Below are positions 1 to 6,106 of a stretch of 6,571 nt of DNA, piece after piece (the first letter of the stretch is position 1; each line of letters opens with the position of its first letter). Both the position numbers and the translations under genes were made by a program. The DNA is from Chitinophagaceae bacterium (lineage in GTDB: Bacteria > Bacteroidota > Bacteroidia > Chitinophagales > Chitinophagaceae). The notes beneath the pieces were generated by a model that was given only the letters and a program-made list of their open reading frames with translations, was not told the DNA's origin and ran no database searches. The stretch lies in assembly GCA_025924755.1 (NCBI GenBank), contig JAICHT010000209.1:1-6571 (forward strand), read 5' to 3'.

Positions 1-5
1 ATATA

Positions 6-13
6 CAAACTTA
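6..13 (-). promoter_or_regulatory. Candidate -7 box for a gene left of the window
   Basis: Read on the minus strand, this octamer is TAAGTTTG, an exact fit to the Bacteroidota -7 consensus TAnnTTTG. It lies downstream of the kdsA stop and points out of the window, so it could serve the next minus-strand gene. No TTTG or TTG sits about 19-21 bp upstream of it, so the -33 element is missing. The octamer has six fixed bases in an AT-rich gap, so a chance match is quite possible. Confidence 0.22.
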
Positions 14-68
14 GGTTATGTAAATTCTTGTAGTACTAATAGTGAATGAAAAGATGCTATCAATCTTA

Positions 69-890
69 TCATAGTACCGCTTTCCTGATGCGTACTAATT
101 GTTCCAGCAAGGGTTCCAGCAGATCCAATCGAAGCATATTGGCTCCATCGCTTTTAGCACAAGCCGGGTCGGGATGCGTTTCAATAAATAATCCGTCAGC
201 GCCGGCTGCTATTGCGGCTTTGGCAATAGTACCTATCAATTGTGGATTGCCGCCTGTTACGCCGCTGGTTTGATTGGGCTGTTGTAAACTGTGCGTACAA
301 TCCATCACTACCGGAGCACCGGTTTTTTGCATCCAGGGAATATTGCGGTAGTCCACTACCAGGTCCTGGTAGCCAAATGTAGTGCCTCTTTCCGTCAGTA
401 TTATTTTATCATTGCCCGTGTTTTTTATTTTTTCTACAGCAAACTTCATAGCCTCGCCGCTAACAAACTGCCCTTTTTTTACGTTCACTATTTTACCCGT
501 TTCACCTGCTGTTAATAGTAGTTCTGTTTGCCTGCACAAAAAAGCAGGAATCTGCAATACATCTACATACCTGGCCGCAGCTATTGCTTCCGCTTCCGAA
601 TGAATATCGGTAGTAGTGGGTAGCTTCAGTTCGTTGCCGGCTTTTTGTATAATCTGTAAGCCATGCTCATCGCCCAAACCGGTAAAAGAATTAGCACTGG
701 TGCGGTTGGCTTTTTTATAGGAAGCCTTAAATATATAAGGTATGCCGAGGCGTTTACAAATTGCGGCCACTTTATGCGCCACTTCCATTACCAGTTCTTC
801 ACTTTCCACCACGCAAGGGCCGGCAATTAAAAAAAAGTTCGTGTTATCATATTGCTGATGCGTAAAAAGCTCTTCTAAAAATGGGTTCAT
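69..890 (-). CDS. kdsA: 3-deoxy-8-phosphooctulonate synthase (KDO-8-P synthase), metal-dependent type
   Basis: This cytoplasmic enzyme condenses phosphoenolpyruvate with D-arabinose 5-phosphate to give KDO 8-phosphate, the precursor of the KDO sugar in the lipopolysaccharide inner core. The 273-residue protein has the usual family length and is a single TIM-barrel domain. Visible family motifs are IAGPCVVES (22-30), FKASYKKANR (54-63), TDIHSE (94-99), QIPAFLCRQTELL (113-125), NVKKGQF (136-142) and SGVTGGNP (209-216). Cys26, His200, Glu237 and Asp248 match the metal ligands of the Aquifex enzyme (Cys11, His185, Glu222, Asp233) with identical spacing, which indicates the metal-dependent class; the E. 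coli type has Asn in place of this Cys. The related DAHP synthases share the fold, but the barrel motifs here are those of KdsA. The ATG start gives the normal short leader before the first strand. The gene is divergent from the threonine dehydrogenase gene. Confidence 0.96.
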   Translation of the reverse strand: MNPFLEELFTHQQYDNTNFFLIAGPCVVESEELVMEVAHKVAAICKRLGIPYIFKASYKKANRTSANSFTGLGDEHGLQIIQKAGNELKLPTTTDIHSEAEAIAAARYVDVLQIPAFLCRQTELLLTAGETGKIVNVKKGQFVSGEAMKFAVEKIKNTGNDKIILTERGTTFGYQDLVVDYRNIPWMQKTGAPVVMDCTHSLQQPNQTSGVTGGNPQLIGTIAKAAIAAGADGLFIETHPDPACAKSDGANMLRLDLLEPLLEQLVRIRKAVL

Positions 891-895
891 AAAAA

Positions 896-903
896 CAAAG
901 GTA
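896..903 (-). promoter_or_regulatory. Candidate -7 box for kdsA
   Basis: On the minus strand this reads TACCTTTG, matching the Bacteroidota -7 consensus TAnnTTTG. It ends only 5 bp before the kdsA ATG, so a transcript from it would be almost leaderless. No TTTG is present at the expected -33 distance. It is a weak candidate, kept because the 891-1004 gap between divergent genes must hold at least one promoter. Confidence 0.22.
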
Positions 904-1004
904 GGAAAGTGAAGTTGTAGGAAATTAGTAGGTGTTGAGGATATGTTTTTTATTTACCTCTATAAGTTAGTCGCGGTGTTTTATTTTTATGGTGAATTGA
1001 TACT

Positions 1005-1955
1005 ATGAGTAAACAAAAAATTTTGGTGATTGGTGCATCCGGACAAATAGGAGTAGAGCTAACACTTGCGTTAAGAAAGATATATGGTGCTAATAGCGTA
1101 ATTGCTGCTGACCTGCGAGAAGAAAATCCGCTGTTGAAAGATACCGGCCCTTATGTGAGCATTGATGTAATGAATAAAGAAATGCTGCATGTGCAGGTGA
1201 TACGCCAAAACGTAACGCAGATTTATTTGCTGGCTGCCATCTTATCTGCAACTGGCGAAAAAAATCCATCGCTGGCCTGGCATTTAAATATGCAGGGGTT
1301 ATTAAATGTACTGGATGTGGCAAAAGAAGAAAAGCTACACAAAGTATACTGGCCCAGTAGCATTGCTGTTTTTGGCCCTACCTCGCCGAAGAAAAACTGC
1401 CCACAACAAACCGTTATTGAACCGATAACGGTATATGGTATCTCTAAATATGCCGGGGAGTTTTGGTGCAATTATTATTTTCATAAATATGGGGTAGATG
1501 TTCGCAGCCTACGTTACCCCGGGCTTATTAGTTACAAATCTTCACCGGGCGGTGGCACTACCGATTACGCCATTGAAATTTTTCATGGAGCCGTGGCGCA
1601 TAATTCGTATACCAGCTTTTTACAAAAAGACACCTACTTGCCGATGATGTATATGCCCGATGCCATCAGGGCTACTATTGAGTTGATGGAAGCGCCTGCT
1701 GGAAACCTATCGGTACGCACTTCCTACAATATTGCTGCTATCAGTTTTTCGCCAGCCGAAATTGCAACTGAAATTAAAAAGCATATTCCTGATTTTGTCA
1801 TCACTTATGCACCCGATTATCGTCAGGCAATTGCCGATAGCTGGCCGCAAAGTATAGATGACAGTGTAGCACATAAAGATTGGAACTGGAAACCGGAATA
1901 CGACTTAACGAGAATGACAACTGATATGCTGGAAAATATTCAGAAAGGCAAATGA
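1005..1955 (+). CDS. L-threonine 3-dehydrogenase, short-chain (SDR/epimerase-like) type
   Basis: The product is an NAD-dependent oxidoreductase of the extended SDR family, 316 residues. It probably oxidises L-threonine to 2-amino-3-ketobutyrate, which KBL lyase then splits to glycine and acetyl-CoA. The Rossmann motif GASGQIG (10-16) is near the N-terminus, with acidic Asp36 at the end of the second strand as expected for NAD. The catalytic set is Ser118/Ser119 with Y144-G-I-S-K148 (YxxxK). Segments typical of SDR threonine dehydrogenases follow: RSLRYPGLIS (167-176), PGGGTTDYA (181-189) and LPMMYMPDAIRATIELMEAP (212-231). These separate it from sugar epimerases, which share the fold. It is unrelated to the zinc-dependent E. 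coli Tdh. The ATG start lies just before the Rossmann strand, with no clear ribosome binding site. The gene stands alone, divergent from kdsA and convergent with dapB; no KBL lyase gene is in the window. Confidence 0.88.
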   Translation: MSKQKILVIGASGQIGVELTLALRKIYGANSVIAADLREENPLLKDTGPYVSIDVMNKEMLHVQVIRQNVTQIYLLAAILSATGEKNPSLAWHLNMQGLLNVLDVAKEEKLHKVYWPSSIAVFGPTSPKKNCPQQTVIEPITVYGISKYAGEFWCNYYFHKYGVDVRSLRYPGLISYKSSPGGGTTDYAIEIFHGAVAHNSYTSFLQKDTYLPMMYMPDAIRATIELMEAPAGNLSVRTSYNIAAISFSPAEIATEIKKHIPDFVITYAPDYRQAIADSWPQSIDDSVAHKDWNWKPEYDLTRMTTDMLENIQKGK

Positions 1956-2030
1956 GAATTGATTGATATCCGGTGCTTGCAAATTGTGAGATTATTTATA
2001 CAAACTGACCACTGGCTTACTATCAATATC

Positions 2031-2747
2031 CTACAACCCTAATACTTCTTTCATTGAAAAAATTCCTTTTTTATCCCTGATAAATTCTGCAGCCAATACA
2101 GCGCCCAGTGCAAAACCCCTTCGGTTATGAGCAGTATGGATAATTTCAATATCATCAATATCAGATGTGTATTTTACAAAATGGGTTCCGGCAGCAGGGT
2201 CTTTGCGTTCGCTAATAATTTCGAGTTCGTGAGGAGCGCCGGGAGCCAGGTGTGTCCAGCTGCTTTTTCGTGGCAGGTTTGCCAATATTTGCTCTGCCAG
2301 TGTAACTGCTGTTCCGCTTGGTGCATCCAGCTTTTGGGTGTGATGGATTTCCTTCACTGTAACGTCGTAGGTTTCCTGGTGCGCCATTAGTTTTGCCAGC
2401 AGCGTATTGATCTCAAAAAAAATATTAACCCCGATACTAAAGTTGCTGGTATGTAAAAAACTGCCACCGGTTTCAATGCAATAATGCTTTATCATATGCA
2501 ATTGTTCGTTCCATCCGGTAGAGCCGCTCACTACCGGCAATCCAAAACCCAGGCACCTTTTTACATTTTCGTAGGCACTTGCCGGACCAGTAAATTCGAT
2601 GGCAACATCAGCGTTTGATATATTTTGTTGTGTAAAATCTTCCGTATTGTCAATATTAATTTTCAGAACAATTTCGTGGCCTCTTTGCAGCGCTACTTCT
2701 TCTATCATCTTTCCCATTTTGCCATAACCAATAAGTGCAATACGCAT
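2031..2747 (-). CDS. dapB: 4-hydroxy-tetrahydrodipicolinate reductase
   Basis: DapB reduces 4-hydroxy-tetrahydrodipicolinate to tetrahydrodipicolinate with NAD(P)H, the second committed step to meso-diaminopimelate and lysine, in the cytoplasm. The N-terminal nucleotide-binding domain starts with IGYGKMG (6-12), followed by EFTGPASAYENV (51-62) and VSGSTGW (73-79). The substrate domain carries SNFSIGVN (101-108) and the signature HHTQKLDAPSGTA (135-147). His135 and Lys139 correspond to the catalytic His159 and Lys163 of the E. coli enzyme. The C-terminal RGFALGAVLAAEFI (210-223) is also typical. At 238 residues it is shorter than the E. coli protein (about 273), but the catalytic core is complete. 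Only 11 bp separate it from the stop of the DUF5683 gene, so it is probably the last gene of the parA-parB-DUF5683-dapB transcript within this window. It converges on the threonine dehydrogenase gene. Confidence 0.96.
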   Translation of the reverse strand: MRIALIGYGKMGKMIEEVALQRGHEIVLKINIDNTEDFTQQNISNADVAIEFTGPASAYENVKRCLGFGLPVVSGSTGWNEQLHMIKHYCIETGGSFLHTSNFSIGVNIFFEINTLLAKLMAHQETYDVTVKEIHHTQKLDAPSGTAVTLAEQILANLPRKSSWTHLAPGAPHELEIISERKDPAAGTHFVKYTSDIDDIEIIHTAHNRRGFALGAVLAAEFIRDKKGIFSMKEVLGL

Positions 2748-2758
2748 AGTACTAAATT

Positions 2759-3397
2759 TTATTTAAACGTAAGTATCAGGCTGACGCCGTTGGTATTTGC
2801 CATTTCACTGTATCCGGCTTTCAGATGAAGTCCAAGATCAGGGCTTACATCGAATGCTTTTAAATTGGCGTCTACAGAGGCATCTACAATATTTAAGCTC
2901 CAGAGAATTACAAAAACCAATACCGAATAATCTACATTTCTTCTAAATTCATCGCGACTGCTTCGTAAGCTGGATTCGGAAAGGCGGGTGTATAATGGAT
3001 TTATCATATCATACCCGGTAGAATCATGCTTATGATTAATATTATAGATCACCTTATAGGCAAACCTCAAATCTTTATAGGTTTTAATATTGTCGAAAAA
3101 TACATAACCCGATATGCCGAGCCCGCCATAAACAAGGGGAAGCTTCCAGTATTTTTTATTATAAATCTGCCCAAGACCCGGTAATATGGCAGAACGTACG
3201 GCAGCGGTGTGCGGCGAATGTTTGTTAATTACCGAATCTGCTTTTTTACTATCTAAGGTATCCGCAACAGCAGGTAATTTAGAAACCGGAATTTCTTTTG
3301 ACATGCTGCTGTCTTTTTTGTTTTGCGAATAAGCGGTGTTAGCAAAACTTGTCATCCACACCAAAATCATTACCGTATACAAACGCAACTTAATCAA
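2759..3397 (-). CDS. DUF5683 domain protein, exported or membrane-associated, unknown function
   Basis: The protein has 212 residues if it starts at TTG, position 3397. That start overlaps the parB stop by 8 bp and supplies Lys3 and Arg5 before a hydrophobic stretch (7-18) ending in an AYS-Q cleavage-like site (22-25), a good signal peptide. The first ATG (3370, residue 10) would leave a short leader without positive charges, so I prefer TTG. A polar linker rich in Ser, Lys and Asp (26-62) follows. The core includes AAVRSAILPGLGQIYNKKYW (65-84), then a hydrophobic stretch (86-101, YGGLGISGYVFF) and a second one (156-168, SVLVFVILWSLNI) leading into VDASVDANLKAFDVS. This pattern is what I recall of DUF5683, a Bacteroidota family of unknown function often found between parB and dapB. 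The LPGLGQIYNKKYW stretch resembles that of small TM2-like membrane proteins. An envelope location is inferred; no enzymatic motif is visible. Confidence 0.8.
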   Translation of the reverse strand: MIKLRLYTVMILVWMTSFANTAYSQNKKDSSMSKEIPVSKLPAVADTLDSKKADSVINKHSPHTAAVRSAILPGLGQIYNKKYWKLPLVYGGLGISGYVFFDNIKTYKDLRFAYKVIYNINHKHDSTGYDMINPLYTRLSESSLRSSRDEFRRNVDYSVLVFVILWSLNIVDASVDANLKAFDVSPDLGLHLKAGYSEMANTNGVSLILTFK

Positions 3398-4307
3398 TGG
3401 ATACCTGCATTTGTTCCAATAATTTATTTAACTCTTCCAGCGAATAATAATCAAATGTAATCTGGCCGCTGCCATTTTTACTATGCCTCAGATTTACCTT
3501 GGTACTAAAATAAGAAGCCAGCTTATCTTCAATTTTTTTATAGGTAGGAGGTAAGTGATTTTCAGTTGTTTTTTTTGGGGTGTCTGTTTCTTTATAAATA
3601 TTCCGTACCAGGTTTTCTGTTTGCCGTACCGATAATCCCTTGGTTCTGATTTCATCAAAAATATAAAGCTGCTGATCAATGGTATCTACATTGATCAAAG
3701 CCCGTGCATGTCCCATACTAATCTCTCCATTGCGTACTGAAACCTGTATATCGGGTGGTAATTTTAAAAGCCGGATATAGTTGGTAACCGTGCTGCGGTC
3801 TTTGCCCATTCTTTCTGCTACCTGTTCTTGCGTATGGCTTAGTTCTTCCATCATACGCTTGTAGCTTAATGCAATTTCCATCGCATTCAGGTCTTCCCGT
3901 TGCAGATTTTCCAGAAGTGCTAACTCCAGTAATTCATTGTCGTTTGCCAGGCGCACATAAGCTGGTAAATCTTTTATTCCGGCAATTTTTGCAGCTCTCC
4001 AGCGGCGTTCGCCGGAAATGAGCCGGTACTTATTTCCATGTAGTTTAGAAACCGTTATTGGCTGAATAATGTCGTGCAGTTTGATGGATTGCGCCAGCTC
4101 CTGCAATGCCTGTTCGTCAAAATCGCGACGCGGCTGTTTAGGATTGGTTTCTATATTTTCGAGAGGAATGCGCAGCGCACCGGTTACGGCTTCTACGGCA
4201 GTTTCTTTAAGCTGGCCGCTTGTATTTTTCAAATCCGAATCAATACTCTGTAACAAGGATCGGATACCTTTCCCCAGGGCTTCTTTATTTTGTTTTGGAT
4301 TGGTCAT
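3390..4307 (-). CDS. parB: Chromosome partitioning protein ParB (CTP-dependent parS-binding clamp)
   Basis: ParB binds parS sites near the replication origin, spreads as a CTP-loaded sliding clamp, and stimulates ParA to segregate the chromosome. The 305-residue protein opens with KEALGKGIRSLL (8-19), the ParA-contacting peptide typical of chromosomal ParB (LGKGL-like). The ParB/Srx CTPase domain carries NPKQPRRDFD (55-64), GERRWRAA (99-106) and ENLQREDLNAMEIA (133-146). A helix-turn-helix follows (about 156-183, LSHTQEQVAERMGKDRSTVT), then GEISMGHARAL (194-204). A charged linker (238-258) leads to the C-terminal dimerisation domain (260-305). The usual domain order is complete. The ATG start lies 4 bp from a repeat in the spacer to parA. 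The stop overlaps the start of the DUF5683 gene, which suggests translational coupling. Noc and plasmid ParB share the fold, but parA next door and the N-terminal peptide favour chromosomal ParB. Confidence 0.96.
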   Translation of the reverse strand: MTNPKQNKEALGKGIRSLLQSIDSDLKNTSGQLKETAVEAVTGALRIPLENIETNPKQPRRDFDEQALQELAQSIKLHDIIQPITVSKLHGNKYRLISGERRWRAAKIAGIKDLPAYVRLANDNELLELALLENLQREDLNAMEIALSYKRMMEELSHTQEQVAERMGKDRSTVTNYIRLLKLPPDIQVSVRNGEISMGHARALINVDTIDQQLYIFDEIRTKGLSVRQTENLVRNIYKETDTPKKTTENHLPPTYKKIEDKLASYFSTKVNLRHSKNGSGQITFDYYSLEELNKLLEQMQVSID

Positions 4308-4310
4308 GTG

Positions 4311-4344
4311 TATAAGCTACGAGATTTTAGTTATAAGCTATGAG
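4311..4344. repeat. Two 13-bp direct repeats just upstream of parB
   Basis: TATAAGCTACGAG (4311-4323) and TATAAGCTATGAG (4332-4344) differ at one base and lie 21 bp apart, start to start. The first copy begins 3 bp beyond the parB ATG. They lie in the putative leader of parB, so they could be protein binding sites, part of a folded leader, or the remains of a small repeat element. The words are AT-rich, so similarity alone is modest evidence. Confidence 0.5.
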
Positions 4345-4350
4345 AGTAAT

Positions 4351-4379
4351 TAAGCTTTTGCAATTTACTCAAAAGCTTA
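4351..4379. repeat. Perfect 10-bp inverted repeat (hairpin) in the parA-parB spacer
   Basis: TAAGCTTTTG (4351-4360) and CAAAAGCTTA (4370-4379) are exact reverse complements separated by 9 nt, so RNA from either strand could form a 10-bp stem. Reading towards parB, the stem ends 43 nt before the ATG and is not followed by a run of U, so it is not a classical terminator for parA. On the plus strand a short T run comes a few bases later, but no plus-strand gene reads into it. Possible roles are a leader stem that affects parB expression, an mRNA-processing or stability stem, or an operator. Confidence 0.55.
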
Positions 4380-4472
4380 TATGCATTTTTATTCTTTATC
4401 AATATCTTTTTGCCGAAATCTTAGATCCTTAAAAATTTACACTTTTATATAAAGATCGGTTTTGAACTATTA

Positions 4473-4490
4473 ACTCATAACTTGCTTATA
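4473..4490. repeat. Inverted, interrupted copy of the spacer repeat over the parA stop
   Basis: On the minus strand this stretch reads CTATAAGCAAGTTATGAG. It contains both halves (TATAAGC and TATGAG) of the 13-bp repeat near parB, interrupted by 4 nt and in the opposite orientation. The parA TAA stop codon (4486-4488) lies inside it. Related words therefore flank the spacer at both ends in inverted orientation, as at the ends of a miniature inverted-repeat element. The match is short and could be chance. Confidence 0.35.
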
Positions 4491-5289
4491 GCTCCATTGT
4501 TCTTTCTTCCTGCGGAATTTTGGTCATATTGTTTTTCTGCAATATTTCTTTAGCCAGGTTCAAATAATTCATGGCTCCTTTGCAATTGGCGTCGTACAAT
4601 ATTACCGGTTTACCAAAGCTGGGCGCTTCGCTTAAGCGGGAGTTCCTATGGATGATGGTATTGAATACCAGGTCTTCAAAATGCCGGCGAACCTCACTTA
4701 CCACCTGGTTGCAAAGACGCAATCTTCCGTCATACATCGTCATTAAAATACCTTCAATAACTAAGGAAGTATTAAGCCGGCTTTGCACAATTTTTATGGT
4801 ATTTAATAATTTACCCAGACCTTCCAACGCAAAAAATTCGCATTGCACCGGAACAATTACCGAATCGGCTGCCGTTACTGCATTTACTGTTATCAAGCCC
4901 AGCGAAGGCGAACAGTCAATTACAATAAAATCATATTCCTCACGCAGCGGTTCTATCAACTGTTTTAAAACCCTTTCGCGGTTAGGGTAGTTGATCATTT
5001 CAATTTCTGCACCTACCAGGTCAATATGCGATGGAATCAGGTCGAGGTTGGGAATATCGGTTTTTAAAACCACGTCCTTTGCCTCCGTATCGTTTACCAT
5101 GCAATCGTATAAGCCATGGGTGATGTTTTGTAAATCAAAGCCTACTCCTGTAGTGCTATTAGCCTGCGGATCGGCATCTATTAGCAACGTCTTAAACTCC
5201 AGCACCGCAAAGCTGGCTGCAAGATTAATGGCTGTGGTGGTTTTACCTACGCCGCCTTTTTGATTGGCTACTCCAATAATTCTACCCAT
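4486..5289 (-). CDS. parA: Chromosome partitioning ATPase ParA (Soj family)
   Basis: ParA is a P-loop ATPase that binds the nucleoid as an ATP dimer and, driven by ParB, moves the origin region. From the ATG at 5289 the protein is 267 residues. It begins MGRIIGVANQKGGVGKTTT, where the deviant Walker A motif KGGVGKTT (11-18) has the signature lysine Lys11. LIDADPQANST (36-46) holds the Walker A' Asp, FIVIDCSPSLG (121-131) is the Walker B region, and HRNSRLSEAPSFGKP (214-228) is the late family motif. The reading frame extends upstream to a TTG at 5328, but that would add 13 residues that do not fit the family and would overlap the hydrolase gene, so I reject it. The ATG leaves 16 bp after the hydrolase stop, with no clear Shine-Dalgarno. 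MinD and plasmid ParA are related, but the parB neighbour settles the call. The last 15 or so residues are a polar tail. Confidence 0.96.
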   Translation of the reverse strand: MGRIIGVANQKGGVGKTTTAINLAASFAVLEFKTLLIDADPQANSTTGVGFDLQNITHGLYDCMVNDTEAKDVVLKTDIPNLDLIPSHIDLVGAEIEMINYPNRERVLKQLIEPLREEYDFIVIDCSPSLGLITVNAVTAADSVIVPVQCEFFALEGLGKLLNTIKIVQSRLNTSLVIEGILMTMYDGRLRLCNQVVSEVRRHFEDLVFNTIIHRNSRLSEAPSFGKPVILYDANCKGAMNYLNLAKEILQKNNMTKIPQEERTMEL

Positions 5290-5305
5290 TATTTCTGCTA
5301 AAAAT

Positions 5306-5986
5306 TTATAGTTCAATGCTTTCGCCAATGCGTGGCATCAATAATTGGATGCCTGCATCTTTGAACGCATTTTGTACTTGTTGATGATCAATTTTAATAT
5401 ACCCAAAGGTATCATAATGCACCCCTACTACCGTATTGCACTGTATCATTTTTGCCGCTTCAATCGCATCTTCATACCCCATGGTAAAGTTGTCGCCAAT
5501 GCATAGAACGGCAAAATCAATTTTGGCATAACGTGGAATCAACTGCATATCCATTGTTAAAGCCGTATCGCCACTATAATAAAATGTTTTTTCTTTTGTG
5601 GTTACTACAAAACCTAAGGGGTTTCCGCCATAACTGCCATCGGGCAGGCCAGAGGAGTGAATGGCATTTACCGCTTTTACGGTTCCAAAATCAAATTCTT
5701 TTTTTCCTCCGTGGTTCAGGGGATGAATACTTTTTAAACCTTTCTTTCCAAACCATTCGCTTACCTCTGCATTAGAAACAATCATAGCACCTGTGCGTTT
5801 GGCAATGGCTTCCACATCGGCTATATGATCGCCATGCCCATGCGATACTAAAATATAATCGGCCGGTACCGCATTAATATCAATGTCCTTCGCTAACTCG
5901 TTGGGAGTAATAAACGGATCGAACAATACATGTTTGCCCCCGGTTTCTACAGCAAAGCAGGCATGGCCATAATAGGTAAGTTTCAT
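5306..5986 (-). CDS. UPF0173-type metal-dependent hydrolase (metallo-beta-lactamase fold)
   Basis: The 226-residue protein matches the UPF0173/YtkL group of metallo-beta-lactamase-fold hydrolases in length and motif order. It opens with MKLTYYGHACFAVE, then FDPFITPN (22-29), where this family carries FDP before the metal motif. The metal-binding signature H49-G-H51-G-D53-H54 is complete. Later candidate ligands are His110 (NAIHSSG), Asp140 (YYSGDTAL) and His190 (VVGVHYDTF). There is no signal peptide or membrane segment, so it is probably cytoplasmic. The natural substrate of the family is unknown to me, and the resemblance to beta-lactamase does not imply antibiotic resistance. It lies 16 bp upstream of parA on the same strand and is probably the first gene of this transcript. 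A -7-like box lies 26 bp upstream of its ATG. Confidence 0.9.
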   Translation of the reverse strand: MKLTYYGHACFAVETGGKHVLFDPFITPNELAKDIDINAVPADYILVSHGHGDHIADVEAIAKRTGAMIVSNAEVSEWFGKKGLKSIHPLNHGGKKEFDFGTVKAVNAIHSSGLPDGSYGGNPLGFVVTTKEKTFYYSGDTALTMDMQLIPRYAKIDFAVLCIGDNFTMGYEDAIEAAKMIQCNTVVGVHYDTFGYIKIDHQQVQNAFKDAGIQLLMPRIGESIEL

Positions 5987-6012
5987 AAATGACTTTTAAT
6001 ATTGAAAGAACG

Positions 6013-6020
6013 CAAAAATA
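6013..6020 (-). promoter_or_regulatory. Candidate -7 box for the hydrolase-parA block
   Basis: On the minus strand this reads TATTTTTG, an exact match to the Bacteroidota -7 consensus TAnnTTTG. It lies 26 bp before the hydrolase ATG, which would give a 5' leader of roughly 20 nt. A TTTG occurs upstream (6035-6038), but the 14-bp spacing is shorter than the usual 19-21, so the -33 part is not convincing. It is the best-placed promoter candidate in the window, because it sits in a divergent gap before the first gene of the block. Confidence 0.4.
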
Positions 6021-6106
6021 CGTTTTAAGAACGGCAAAAAGGTTTTAAACCGTACAACATCTTTACTTTGCATTTGTTAATATCTTTCACTTTATTAAGA
6101 TTGGTT

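Noticed and set aside
499..505. GTTTCAC, a half-site-like match to parS
   Set aside because: It lies inside kdsA and the second half (GTGAAAC) is absent; the following bases are CTGCTG, so there is no palindrome.
982..989. TATTTTTA as a -7 box for the threonine dehydrogenase gene
   Set aside because: It misses the final G of TAnnTTTG and has no TTTG at the expected upstream distance; such words are common in AT-rich gaps.
989..1000. Tiny upstream reading frame ATG GTG AAT TGA before the threonine dehydrogenase start
   Set aside because: Three codons with no ribosome binding site and no evidence of regulation; expected by chance.
1962..2027. ATTGATA (1962-1968) and TATCAAT (2021-2027) as a terminator stem between convergent genes
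   Set aside because: The 7-bp AT-rich arms are 52 nt apart with no T run, so a functional terminator is not supported. I see no convincing terminator in the 75-bp gap.
4444..4453. Palindrome TTTATATAAA in the parA-parB spacer
   Set aside because: A pure A/T 10-bp palindrome without a loop is common in AT-rich DNA and cannot be separated from chance.
4571..5263. Long open frames on the plus strand opposite parA
   Set aside because: They are antisense shadows of a well-conserved gene, have no family motifs, and lack plausible starts.
6073..6103. TTTG (6073-6076), 19 bp, then TAAGATTG (6096-6103) as a promoter for the plus-strand gene
   Set aside because: The spacing is right, but the -7 box has a mismatch and ends 3 bp before the ATG, which would put the start of transcription at or inside the start codon.
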